From: Ga0077527 sp021300125
GTDB taxonomy: Bacteria; Pseudomonadota; Gammaproteobacteria; Burkholderiales; SG8-41
Direction: 5' to 3'
Assembly: GCA_046339595.1 (NCBI GenBank)
Contig: JBKDUF010000011.1
Coordinates: 1-64,000 of the forward strand
DNA length: 64,000 nucleotides
Below are positions 17,505 to 25,265 of the stretch, piece after piece (the first letter of the stretch is position 1; every line of letters begins with the position of its first letter). The translations under genes and the position numbers were made by a program. Under the pieces are notes generated by a model. It did not search any database, was not told the DNA's origin, and saw only the letters and a list, made by a program, of their open reading frames with translations.

Positions 17505-18425
17505 ATGAGCTTCTTCGCCCCGCCCGAACGTTTCACCGCCGACGTTTTCACCGAACTGCCGAAACAATTCCGCCGCACCCGGGTGTCGGCCGAGCGCCTC
17601 GCCGGCGGCCGCCCCGCGCCGCTCGGCGGCTGCTTTCTCGAAGGCCCGTCCTTCGACCGCAAGGGCAACCTCTACGTCACCGACATTCCCTTCGGCCGCA
17701 TTTTCCGCATCTCGCCGAAAGGCAGCTGGGACCTGGTGGTTGAATACGACGGCGAGCCCAACGGCCTGAAGATCCACAAGGACGGCCGCATCTTCGTCAC
17801 CGATCACAAGCGCGGCCTGATGCTGCTGGATGCCAGGCGCGGCCGCATCGAATGCCTCGTTTCGCGCTACCACCTGGAAACCTTCAAGGGCCTGAACGAC
17901 CTGGTGTTCGCGTCCAACGGCGACCTCTATTTCACCGACCAGGGCCAGAGCGGGCTGCAGAATCCGAGCGGTGCCGTCTACCGGCTGCGCGCGAGCGGCA
18001 AACTGGAACGCATCGCCGACAACATCCCCAGCCCCAACGGCCTGGTGCTCAATGCGGCGGAAAACACCCTGTTTGTCGCGGTGACCCGCGCCAACGCGGT
18101 GTGGCGGCTGCCGCTGCTGCCCGACGGCACGGTATCGCGCATGGGCGTGTTCATCCAGATGAGTGGCGGACGCGGGCCGGACGGCATGGCAATCGACGAG
18201 GACGACGGCCTGGTGGTTGCCCACCCGGACATGGGCGCGGTGTGGGTGTTCAACCACCGCGGCGAACCGCTGTACCGCATCGACTCGCCGGGTTCGGACG
18301 TGGTCACCAACTGCGCCTTCGGCGTGAAGGACCCGCACATGCTGTGCATCGTCGATTCCGAGGGGGGCGCGATCCTCAGTGCGGAACTGCCGACGCCGGG
18401 GCGGAAGATGTACGGGCTGTCCTGA
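17505..18425 (+). CDS. SMP-30/gluconolactonase/LRE family protein
   Basis: A 306-residue propeller protein, the second SMP-30 family member in the window and clearly paralogous to 9473-10393. It shares the MSFF(E/A)PP start and the blocks FKG(V/L)NDL and FASNGDLYFTDQGQ(T/S)G, and its length is identical. The acidic metal ligand in CFLEGPSFD, the two asparagines in GLNDL and PSPNG, and the aspartate in GPDGMAID are present, so a lactonase activity is plausible. It is transcribed alone, divergently from the acyl-CoA ligase, and is followed by a paired palindromic element. Substrate unknown. Confidence 0.9.
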   Translation: MSFFAPPERFTADVFTELPKQFRRTRVSAERLAGGRPAPLGGCFLEGPSFDRKGNLYVTDIPFGRIFRISPKGSWDLVVEYDGEPNGLKIHKDGRIFVTDHKRGLMLLDARRGRIECLVSRYHLETFKGLNDLVFASNGDLYFTDQGQSGLQNPSGAVYRLRASGKLERIADNIPSPNGLVLNAAENTLFVAVTRANAVWRLPLLPDGTVSRMGVFIQMSGGRGPDGMAIDEDDGLVVAHPDMGAVWVFNHRGEPLYRIDSPGSDVVTNCAFGVKDPHMLCIVDSEGGAILSAELPTPGRKMYGLS

Positions 18426-18431
18426 CTGGGC

Positions 18432-18516
18432 CGTCAATCCGGCGCAAGCCGGAATCCAGAAATCACTGTCGTCATTCAAGAATCAGCACTGAATACCGGT
18501 GCATGCCGGTATGACG
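18432..18516. repeat. Pair of inverted REP-like hairpins (REPIN/BIME-like)
   Basis: The first unit (18432-18460) contains TCCGGC-gcaa-GCCGGA followed by ATCCAG. The second (18491-18516) contains TACCGG-tgcatg-CCGGTA. Read on the opposite strand, the second begins CGTCATACCGG and ends TATTCAG, the same plan as the first (CGTCAATCCGG...ATCCAG). So two related short palindromic repeats face each other about 30 bases apart between convergent genes, as in REPIN or BIME elements. Confidence 0.6.
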
Positions 18517-18526
18517 ATGCTGGCAT

Positions 18527-19000
18527 TTAATCCCGCAACTCAAACTCGCCGTTGATCTCCACCGCCTGCCCGCGCGGCAGGCCGGCCATGCCGACGGCCG
18601 AGCGCGCATGGCAGCCGGCCTCGGGCCCGAACAGCTGGTAGAAGAGATCCGATGCACCATCGATCACCTTCGGGTGATCCGGAAAATCCGGCGTGCTGTT
18701 GACCATGCCGAAGAGGCGCACCACACGCTTCACGCGGTCGAGGTCGCCGGCCGCCGCCTTCACCGTGGCGAGGATCGCCAGGGCTGAAGCCTGCGCCGCC
18801 TTGTAGCCCTCTTCCACCGTCATGTCCTGACCGAGCTTGCCGTGTTCCTTGATTTGCATGCCCGGATGGTGCGGGCCGTGGCCCGACACGAACAGCAGGT
18901 TGCCGACACGCACGCAGCCGCAGCGGTTGGGGTTCGGAAATTTTCGCGGTTGCGGCAGCGTGAAACCCATCGCCGCCAGCCTCGACTCAATCGCGCCCAT
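18527..19000 (-). CDS. RidA/YjgF/YER057c/UK114 family protein
   Basis: A 157-residue protein of the Rid family. The C-terminal motif ARSAVGMAGLPRGQAVEI matches the conserved RxAVGxxxLPxxxxVEI that lines the trimer interface pocket. RidA proper hydrolyses reactive enamine/imine intermediates, but this version has an N-terminal extension (CGCVRVGNLLFVSGHGPHHPG) and belongs to the looser YjgF-like branch with less certain function. Its ATG overlaps the stop of the methylcitrate dehydratase gene as TGATG, so the two are translationally coupled. An imine- or enamine-handling side role in that pathway is inference. Confidence 0.88.
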   Translation of the reverse strand: MGAIESRLAAMGFTLPQPRKFPNPNRCGCVRVGNLLFVSGHGPHHPGMQIKEHGKLGQDMTVEEGYKAAQASALAILATVKAAAGDLDRVKRVVRLFGMVNSTPDFPDHPKVIDGASDLFYQLFGPEAGCHARSAVGMAGLPRGQAVEINGEFELRD

Positions 19001-20439
19001 CAGCGCACCAGCAGGCCGACAAACTCGTCGACCGCCATCGCTTCGAGTTTTTTCTGGTCGGTGCAGGCGGCGACAATCGCGGCCTTCTGCTTGGCGGCGA
19101 AGACCATCGCGGTGTTCTCGTTGAACTTCTTCATCACCGCCGGAATGCCTTCCTTGCGGCGCTTGCGGTGGCCCAGCGGGTAATTGACCTCGACCAGCGG
19201 CGTCTTGCTGCCGTCCTTGAAAAAGACCTGGATCGAGTTGGCGTTGGTGCGCTTGGCCGGGTCGTGGTACTCGCGCTCGTAGCGCTCGTATTCGGTGAGG
19301 CGGATTTTCGCGCGCAGCCTGTCGATGCGCGGATCGGCGGCGATCTCGTCCTCGTAATGCTTGGCGGTCATGTCGCCGAAGATCAGGCCGATCGCCATCA
19401 TGTACTGCATGCAGTGGTCGCGGTCGGCGAAGTTGGCGAGCGGCCCGGTCTTGTCGAGAATCACCATGGTTGAATTGTGGGCGCGGGCCTCGATGTGGCT
19501 GACCTCGTCGAGCCGGTCCTTGACCAGCGGATGCAACTGGATCGCGGCCTCGACGCCGGTCTGGCCGTGGAAGGCGGTCGGATAGGGAATCTTGAACAGC
19601 GTGTTCTCGATGACATAGCTGCCCAGCGGGCGCTGGAACTTGAAGGGCCGGCCCTTGAACAGCACATCATAAAAGCCCCACTTCGGCGCGGTCAGCGCCG
19701 AGGGGTAGCCCATCTCGCCCTTTTTCGCGAGCAGCGACAGCCATACCGCGCGTGCCGAGGCATCGCCCGCGGCCCAGGACTTGCGCGCGCCGGTGTTGGG
19801 CTTGCGGCGGTAGGTCGCCAGCGCATGGCCATCAACCCAGGCATTGGACAGCGCATTGACGGTCTCTTCCAGCGTGCAGCCGATCAGCGAGGAAATGGCG
19901 GCGGTGCTGGCGATCTTGACCAGGATGGTGTGGTCGAGGCCGGCGGAGGTGAAGCCGTTCTCCAGCGCGAGGCCGCCCTGCACTTCATAGGCCTTGATGA
20001 TCGCCGTGAGCACCTCACGCATGGTCAGCGGCTTCTGGCCCGCGGCACGGCGGGTGCGCGACAGCCAGTCGGCGGTCATCAGGATCGCGCCGATGTTGTC
20101 GGAGGGATGGATCACCGTGCGGCCGTAGAAGGCATCGTTGAAATCCAGCCAGCGGATCAGCGCGCCGGCGTTGAAGGCCGCGGTCACCGGATCGAGCACG
20201 TAAGGGGTGCCGGGCACACGCGCGCCATTGGGCACGATGGTGCCGGGCACCACGGGCCCGAGCAGTTTGGTGCAGTCGGGGTAGCCCAGCGCCTCGAAGG
20301 CACAGGCCAGGCTGTCGATCAGCGTCAGCCGCGCCGTTTCGTAGGCGAGCTTGCTCGCCGGCTTGTAGCCGTGCGCATACTTCGCCAGGTCGGTGATGAC
20401 CCTGTCCGGTTGCGGGCGTTTGTTGTCGACAGCGGTCAT
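19000..20439 (-). CDS. prpD: 2-methylcitrate dehydratase, PrpD type
   Basis: A 479-residue protein very close to PrpD along its whole length. It dehydrates 2-methylcitrate to 2-methyl-cis-aconitate in propionate breakdown. Recognisable blocks are VPGTIVPNGARVPGT, IRWLDFNDAF, HPSDNIGAIL, NTGARKSWAAGDA, GEMGYPSALTAP, RDHCMQYM and a C-terminal YPLGHRKRR. The start ATG at 20439 follows AAGGAG with eight-base spacing. No prpB, prpC or acnD lies in the window. The gene instead follows a Bug gene and is coupled to a Rid protein, so it may be a paralogue serving another tricarboxylate rather than the core methylcitrate cycle. Confidence 0.85.
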   Translation of the reverse strand: MTAVDNKRPQPDRVITDLAKYAHGYKPASKLAYETARLTLIDSLACAFEALGYPDCTKLLGPVVPGTIVPNGARVPGTPYVLDPVTAAFNAGALIRWLDFNDAFYGRTVIHPSDNIGAILMTADWLSRTRRAAGQKPLTMREVLTAIIKAYEVQGGLALENGFTSAGLDHTILVKIASTAAISSLIGCTLEETVNALSNAWVDGHALATYRRKPNTGARKSWAAGDASARAVWLSLLAKKGEMGYPSALTAPKWGFYDVLFKGRPFKFQRPLGSYVIENTLFKIPYPTAFHGQTGVEAAIQLHPLVKDRLDEVSHIEARAHNSTMVILDKTGPLANFADRDHCMQYMMAIGLIFGDMTAKHYEDEIAADPRIDRLRAKIRLTEYERYEREYHDPAKRTNANSIQVFFKDGSKTPLVEVNYPLGHRKRRKEGIPAVMKKFNENTAMVFAAKQKAAIVAACTDQKKLEAMAVDEFVGLLVR

Positions 20440-20468
20440 TCCATAACTCCTTGATTTATTTGCTAATT

Positions 20469-21437
20469 TCATTCGGGCTTGATGCCGGCCGACTTGACCA
20501 GCCTGCCCCACTTCGCGGCCTCGGATTTGAGGTACTGCGCAAACTCCGCCGGCGTGTCACCCACCGGCTCCAGGCCCGCCTTCATCATGCGCTCGGCGAT
20601 GGCCGGCTCCTGTAGCGTGGCGACAATCTCCTGGTGCAGGCGCTCGATTGCCGCGCGCGGCGTGCCGGCCGGCGCGACGACGCCGTTCCAGTTGTTCGCC
20701 TCATAACCCTTGACGCCGGCTTCGGCGATGGTCGGCATTTCCGGAAACAGCGGCGAGCGTTTCGCCTTGCCGACACCGAGGCCGCGCAGCTTGCCGGCGC
20801 GGATATGCGGCTGCGCGGTGGTCAGGTTGGCCATCATCAGGTTGAGCCGGCCGGCGACGAGGTCGGCCACCGCCGGGGCGCCGCCCTTGTACGGCACATG
20901 GATCGCCTGCACACCGGCCATGCTCTCGAACAGCGCCATCGCAAGATGGCCCGCGCCACCGATGCCGCTGGAGCCGTAGGTGTATTTGCCGGGCGCGGCC
21001 TTGAGCAGCGTCACCAGTTCCGCCACCGTGTTCGCCGGCATCGAAGGATGCACCGCCAGCAGGTTGGTCGAACCGGCGACGTTGCCCACCGCGGCAAAAT
21101 CCCGCTCGAGCACGTACGACACCTTCGGATACAGCGCGGGATTCACCGCCAGCGGCGGCGTGGCCATCAGCAGGGTGTAGCCGTCGGGAGTGGCACGCTG
21201 CACGATCTCGGTGCCGATCAGCGTCCCGCCGCCGGTGCGGTTGTCGATGACCACCTGCTGGCCGAGGCGCTCGGACAGCCGCGCGCCGGTGATGCGCGCC
21301 ACGGTATCAGTGGAGCCGCCGGCTGAATACGGCACGACGAGGCGGATCGGGCGCTGCGGATAGGCGGTCTGGGCGGCAGCCTGCACTGTGGCGGCCAGAC
21401 CCAGCACGAGAACGGCGGAAAAACACAAGGGCTTCAT
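20469..21437 (-). CDS. Bug-family periplasmic binding protein
   Basis: A 322-residue Bug precursor. The start ATG at 21437 follows AAGGAG with seven-base spacing and excludes the 100-codon longer frame, which overlaps the flavin-reductase gene. Signal peptide ends near VQAAAQ, mature start AYPQRPIRLVVPYSAGGSTD. NRTGGGTLIGTEI, VHPSMPANTVAEL, GAGHLAMALF and HVPYKGGAP are visible. It lies 29 bases upstream of prpD. Because Bug proteins of known structure bind small carboxylates, a tricarboxylate or methylcitrate-like ligand is a reasonable guess, not shown. Confidence 0.93.
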   Translation of the reverse strand: MKPLCFSAVLVLGLAATVQAAAQTAYPQRPIRLVVPYSAGGSTDTVARITGARLSERLGQQVVIDNRTGGGTLIGTEIVQRATPDGYTLLMATPPLAVNPALYPKVSYVLERDFAAVGNVAGSTNLLAVHPSMPANTVAELVTLLKAAPGKYTYGSSGIGGAGHLAMALFESMAGVQAIHVPYKGGAPAVADLVAGRLNLMMANLTTAQPHIRAGKLRGLGVGKAKRSPLFPEMPTIAEAGVKGYEANNWNGVVAPAGTPRAAIERLHQEIVATLQEPAIAERMMKAGLEPVGDTPAEFAQYLKSEAAKWGRLVKSAGIKPE

Positions 21438-21508
21438 GCAGCGACTCCTTTCGGAAACGGGGGGCTCCTCAGGGAATCCGTCCTTGTTATGGTCATGGCA
21501 GTAGCTGT

Positions 21509-22138
21509 TCAATCGCCGCCGGGCGCCGCATCCAGCGGGATGCGCGGCAACTCGAAGCGGTCGGTGGTGCGGCAGTAGCCGCCCTTGCCGGCCAGGCGGC
21601 CGATGGGATTGATCGCGCCGACATCGACATGGAAACGCTCGTTGACGATGCCGTCGTGGTAATGGAAATACACCACCTCGCCGAACACCACGTGATAGGG
21701 CTTGCGCCCCATTTCGACGATCTGCATCAGCCGGCATTCCATCGCCACCGGCGCCTCGGCGATGCGTGGCACACGCACCTTGCGCGAGGGCAGCGTGGTG
21801 AATCCGGCGCGCCTGAGCTCATCCACGCCATACGGGTAATCCACGGCGCAGACGTTCATCTGGTCCTTGATCGCGTCGCTGACGATGTGCACCACGAACT
21901 CCGGCGTCTCGCGGATGTTGCGCACGGTGTCCTTGTCGCGGCCAGAGCGGTCGCCGACCGAGAACATGAGCATCGCCGGGTCGGAACCCACGGCATTGAA
22001 AAAGCTGAACGGGGCTGCATTGGGGCCGTCCCGGCCTACGGTGGTGACCAGCGCGATCGGCCGCGGCGTCACCGTGCCCACCATCAGCTTGTACTGGTCC
22101 TGCCAGGAAATCTGCGCGGCATCGAGTTCGGTCATCAT
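21509..22138 (-). CDS. Flavin reductase-like FMN-binding domain protein
   Basis: A 209-residue split-barrel flavoprotein of the flavin-reductase-like group. TVTPRPIALVTTVGRDG and the PFSFFNAVGSDPAML block match the FMN-binding part of proteins such as DIM6/NTAB-like reductases. These bind FMN and often supply reduced flavin to partner oxygenases or reduce other acceptors. The start at 22138 (MMTELDAAQ) is preferred because the upstream extension is low-complexity. It lies about 70 bases before a Bug gene and downstream of a terminator that isolates it from the next Bug gene. The partner enzyme is not evident here. Confidence 0.82.
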   Translation of the reverse strand: MMTELDAAQISWQDQYKLMVGTVTPRPIALVTTVGRDGPNAAPFSFFNAVGSDPAMLMFSVGDRSGRDKDTVRNIRETPEFVVHIVSDAIKDQMNVCAVDYPYGVDELRRAGFTTLPSRKVRVPRIAEAPVAMECRLMQIVEMGRKPYHVVFGEVVYFHYHDGIVNERFHVDVGAINPIGRLAGKGGYCRTTDRFELPRIPLDAAPGGD

Positions 22139-22230
22139 TTTGGCCCCGGGGTATGAGCGGCCGATTCTAGCAGCGCGGTCGGTGGCGGCGGGCGGTGCTT
22201 CCACATGCTGCGCGGCGCCGGTGATGCCCA

Positions 22231-22258
22231 AAAAAACGCCCGCGACGGGCGCGGGCGT
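22231..22258 (-). terminator. Rho-independent terminator, leftward
   Basis: Stem ACGCCCGCG (22236-22244) pairs with CGCGGGCGT (22250-22258) with a five-base loop. On the minus strand it is followed by a run of T. It ends the Bug transcript at 22286-23257. Confidence 0.88.
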
Positions 22259-22285
22259 TTCGGCTTGCTCGGAGACGCTGCGGGA

Positions 22286-23257
22286 TCAGTCGGCCACCAC
22301 GTTCGCAGCCCGGATCACCTTGGCGTATTTCTCGGTCTCACGCTTGAAGTAGGCCGCGAGTTCCTCGGGCGTGCTGCCCACCGGCTCACCGCCCTCCTTG
22401 CGGATGAAGTCGTTCACTTCGGGCGCCTTGAGCGCCTTCAGGATCTCGCTGTTGAGGCGTGCGACGATATCCTTCGAGGTGCCGCGCGGGAAGAACATGG
22501 CATACCAGTTGTCAGCCTCGAAGCCGGGAAACATCGAGTTCATGGTTGGCAGATCCGGGAAGGTCGAGGAGCGCTTGGCGGTGGTCACCGCGAGGGCACG
22601 GGCCTTGCCCGACTTGATGAAGGGTTGCGCGGCCAGCGCGGTGGCGAAGGAAAAGTCCGACTCGCCGCTGATCTGCGCCACCATCGCCGGGCCGCCACCC
22701 TTGTACGGCACCGGGGTGACCTTGGCGCCGCCGAAGAGCTTGAACATCTCGATCGACAGGTGGCTGGTGGTGCCGGAGCCGTTGTGGGCGCCGATCAGGT
22801 TGGAGTTGGGGCGCTTGGCGAGGGCCACGAATTCCTTGAGGGTTTTCACCGGCACGCTGGGATGCACCACCAGCACCAGCGGCACCGAAGACACCCAGCT
22901 CACCGGCTCAAGGTCGGCAAGGGGATTGAATTTGAGGCGCTTCGCGAACAGTTCGACATTGACGGCGAGGGAAGCCGTGGTGAAGAGGATGTTGTAGCCG
23001 TCGGTCGGGGCCCGTGCAACGAACTCGGCGCCGATCAGGCCGGAGGCGCCGGCCCGGTTCTCGACCAGGAAGTTCTGGCCCATGTTCTGCTGGAATTTCT
23101 GCGCAAGCAGACGGCCCTGGATATCGGTGCCGCCGCCGGCGCCGAAGGGGACGATGATGCGCACCGGTTTCACCGGCCATGCCTGGGCCAGCACCGGGCC
23201 GGCGATCAGCGCCAGCGCCGCGGCGCCGGCGGTCAATCCTTGCTTGAGCAGTTTCAT
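22286..23257 (-). CDS. Bug-family periplasmic binding protein
   Basis: A 323-residue Bug precursor; the ATG at 23257 follows GAGGAG with six-base spacing. Signal peptide ends near AGPVLAQ, mature start AWPVKPVRIIVPFGAGGGTD. NRAGASGLIGAEF, VHPSVPVKTLKEF, a TSHLSIEMF helix and PVPYKGGGPA are visible. It is one of the more divergent Bug copies, ending ANVVAD. It follows an alpha/beta hydrolase gene after about 40 bases and has its own terminator, so these two genes form a small unit. Confidence 0.93.
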   Translation of the reverse strand: MKLLKQGLTAGAAALALIAGPVLAQAWPVKPVRIIVPFGAGGGTDIQGRLLAQKFQQNMGQNFLVENRAGASGLIGAEFVARAPTDGYNILFTTASLAVNVELFAKRLKFNPLADLEPVSWVSSVPLVLVVHPSVPVKTLKEFVALAKRPNSNLIGAHNGSGTTSHLSIEMFKLFGGAKVTPVPYKGGGPAMVAQISGESDFSFATALAAQPFIKSGKARALAVTTAKRSSTFPDLPTMNSMFPGFEADNWYAMFFPRGTSKDIVARLNSEILKALKAPEVNDFIRKEGGEPVGSTPEELAAYFKRETEKYAKVIRAANVVAD

Positions 23258-23296
23258 CGGTTTCTCCTCGTTTGTTTTAGATAGTCGCGGACAATA

Positions 23297-24220
23297 TCAG
23301 CCGCGGTAAATCGGTTCCGGCTGCGTGAAGAACGCGTGCAGGATATGGTACACCGTGAGGTAATTGATCTGCTGGAAGCTCGCATGCGAGATGCCGGCCA
23401 TCACCGCGAACTGCTTGTCCGGATTGGGCAGGCGGTTGAAGAACTCGATCAGGTCTTCCATGCTGGCGATACCGTCGAACTGGCCGCGCATGATGATGGT
23501 GGCCGCCTTGATCTTCACCGGGTCGACCACGGGCAGGTTGGCGCACATGTCGAGATAGGTGCCGGTGGGCACCGAATCATCGAGCGCCAGAATGGCGTCG
23601 GCAAATGCCTCGATCACCTTTTCCTCGGCACAGCCCGGATGGTCACGGTTGAAAATGGAGTGGACAAAGGCGCGGTCGATCGGGCGGCGCTTCATCGACT
23701 TCCACTGGTCGAGTTTCTTCGCACGCTCTTCGAGCGTCGGGCTGCCCTTGCCGGTCCAGACGAAGGCGTCCAGCGCGAGACGCGACACGCGTGCGGGTTG
23801 GCGCTCGGCGAACATCGCGGCACGCAGCGCGCCCGATGAGATGCCGTAGACCATGAACTGCTTCGTGCCGCGGGTCTTCATGATGTAGTCGCTGGCGGCG
23901 GCGAGGTCATCGGCGCCGTTGGCGATGTCGAAATACAGGTCGCGCTTCTTGTCGGAGCGGCCGTAGCCCTCCATGTCCACGCACCAGGTGTTGAAGCCGC
24001 GGTGGGCGAACCAGTCCATCACCGAAGAGTGCGGGCGGCCCGGCACCTGCAGGTCAAAGGTGGGCTGGGACGCCATCGACGAGCCGTGCACGAACAGGAT
24101 GGTGCCCTTGGCGCCCCTGCCGTCGGTCGCGGGTTTCTCCCACAGGAACAGGTTGACGTCGCCCTTGCGGGTCCAGTGTTCGCGCCCGGTCACCGCGGGC
24201 GTGGCAGTTGCTTGTGTCAT
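23297..24220 (-). CDS. Alpha/beta hydrolase
   Basis: A 307-residue alpha/beta hydrolase. The oxyanion-side motif HGSSMAS lies at 45-51, the nucleophile S128 in YGISSGAL, the acid D249 in GQFDGI and the base H279 in GISHASF. The GYGRSD motif and lid resemble esterases and meta-cleavage-product hydrolases. The start ATG at 24220 has AGGA upstream; a 24-codon longer frame lacks support. It is the first gene of the leftward unit with the Bug gene 22286-23257 and is divergent from the class II aldolase gene. Substrate unknown. Confidence 0.85.
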   Translation of the reverse strand: MTQATATPAVTGREHWTRKGDVNLFLWEKPATDGRGAKGTILFVHGSSMASQPTFDLQVPGRPHSSVMDWFAHRGFNTWCVDMEGYGRSDKKRDLYFDIANGADDLAAASDYIMKTRGTKQFMVYGISSGALRAAMFAERQPARVSRLALDAFVWTGKGSPTLEERAKKLDQWKSMKRRPIDRAFVHSIFNRDHPGCAEEKVIEAFADAILALDDSVPTGTYLDMCANLPVVDPVKIKAATIIMRGQFDGIASMEDLIEFFNRLPNPDKQFAVMAGISHASFQQINYLTVYHILHAFFTQPEPIYRG

Positions 24221-24308
24221 TCTGATTTTTCCTGACTGGGCATGAGGCACAAAAAGGTGCGGAAGTCTAGGATACGGAACCCGTCCCGTCAAACATCGGT
24301 GCGGCCTT

Positions 24309-24314
24309 TATAAT
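24309..24314 (+). promoter_or_regulatory. Consensus -10 element (TATAAT) before the class II aldolase gene
   Basis: A perfect TATAAT sits about 90 bases upstream of the GTG start at 24405, in the divergent region. The -35 side (around 24287) is weak. Confidence 0.5.
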
Positions 24315-24404
24315 CCATTCGCTTGTCCTTGTTTTTAAATGTTTTTTTGTCCAGGACCGGACGGCCGCCAGAGCCGCCGCCGCGCCATACACAGAGGAAC
24401 CGCT

Positions 24405-25202
24405 GTGACCGCCCACTATTCCACCCAGTTCCGCTGCATCCGTGACGAAGTCAGCCCCGAGGAATGGCAAACCCGGCTCGATCTCGCCGCCTGCTACCGC
24501 CTGACCGACGCCTACGGCATGACCGACCTGATCTACAACCACATCACGGCACGTATCCCCGGCGACAAGGAACACCTGCTGATCAATCTCTACGGCCTGA
24601 TCTACAGGGAAATCACCGCGTCCAGCCTGGTCAAGATCGATCTGGAAGGCAACATCCTGTGGAAGCCGGAGACCGACTACGGCATCAACAAGTCCGGCTA
24701 CGTGATCCACGGCGCGATCCACCGCGCCCGCCCCGAGCTCAAATGCGTGATGCACACCCACACCCGCGCCGGCATGGCGGTGTCATCCCAGCAATGCGGC
24801 CTGCTGCCGATGACCCAGACCTCAATGCGCTTTGTCGGCCACATCGGCTACCACGACTACGAGGGTCCGGCGATCGACCTCGCCGAGCGTGAGCGCCTGG
24901 TGCGCGACCTCGGACCCCATGACGCGCTGATCCTGCGCAACCACGGCCTGCTCACCTGCGGCGCCACCATCCAGCAGGCCTTCAACACGATGTACCAGCT
25001 GGAACTGTCCTGCCGCGCCCAGGTCGATGCGCTGGCCGGCGGCCAGGCCATCAACCTGCCGCCGAAGGCAGTGCTCGAACACACCGCCAACCTCTACCAG
25101 CCGGGCACCCGCCGCCCCTACGGTGTGCTGGAATGGCATGCCCTGCTGCGCCAGCTCGACGCCGAACAGCGCAACTCAGGCTATCCGCCGCACTGGCACT
25201 GA
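24405..25202 (+). CDS. Class II aldolase/adducin family protein
   Basis: A 265-residue protein of the class II aldolase/adducin fold. These are zinc enzymes that cleave or epimerise sugar phosphates and related hydroxy acids; some members are decarboxylases. The metal ligands are visible as H117 and H119 in MHTHTRAG and H180 in RNHGLL. The start is a GTG at 24405 preceded by GAGGA with six-base spacing; an upstream ATG adds 22 residues of unlike composition. It stands alone between a divergent hydrolase and a convergent HtrA-like gene. A role in the surrounding acid or sugar-acid catabolism is inferred. Confidence 0.88.
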   Translation: MTAHYSTQFRCIRDEVSPEEWQTRLDLAACYRLTDAYGMTDLIYNHITARIPGDKEHLLINLYGLIYREITASSLVKIDLEGNILWKPETDYGINKSGYVIHGAIHRARPELKCVMHTHTRAGMAVSSQQCGLLPMTQTSMRFVGHIGYHDYEGPAIDLAERERLVRDLGPHDALILRNHGLLTCGATIQQAFNTMYQLELSCRAQVDALAGGQAINLPPKAVLEHTANLYQPGTRRPYGVLEWHALLRQLDAEQRNSGYPPHWH

Positions 25203-25265
25203 AGCACCGCTCGACAGAATGCACGGGGCACGCCGGAAAACAGCGCGCCGCCACTCATCGCCGCA

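Noticed and set aside
19000..20439. Complete methylcitrate (prp) operon
   Set aside because: prpD-like gene is present but no prpB, prpC or acnD occurs anywhere in the window.
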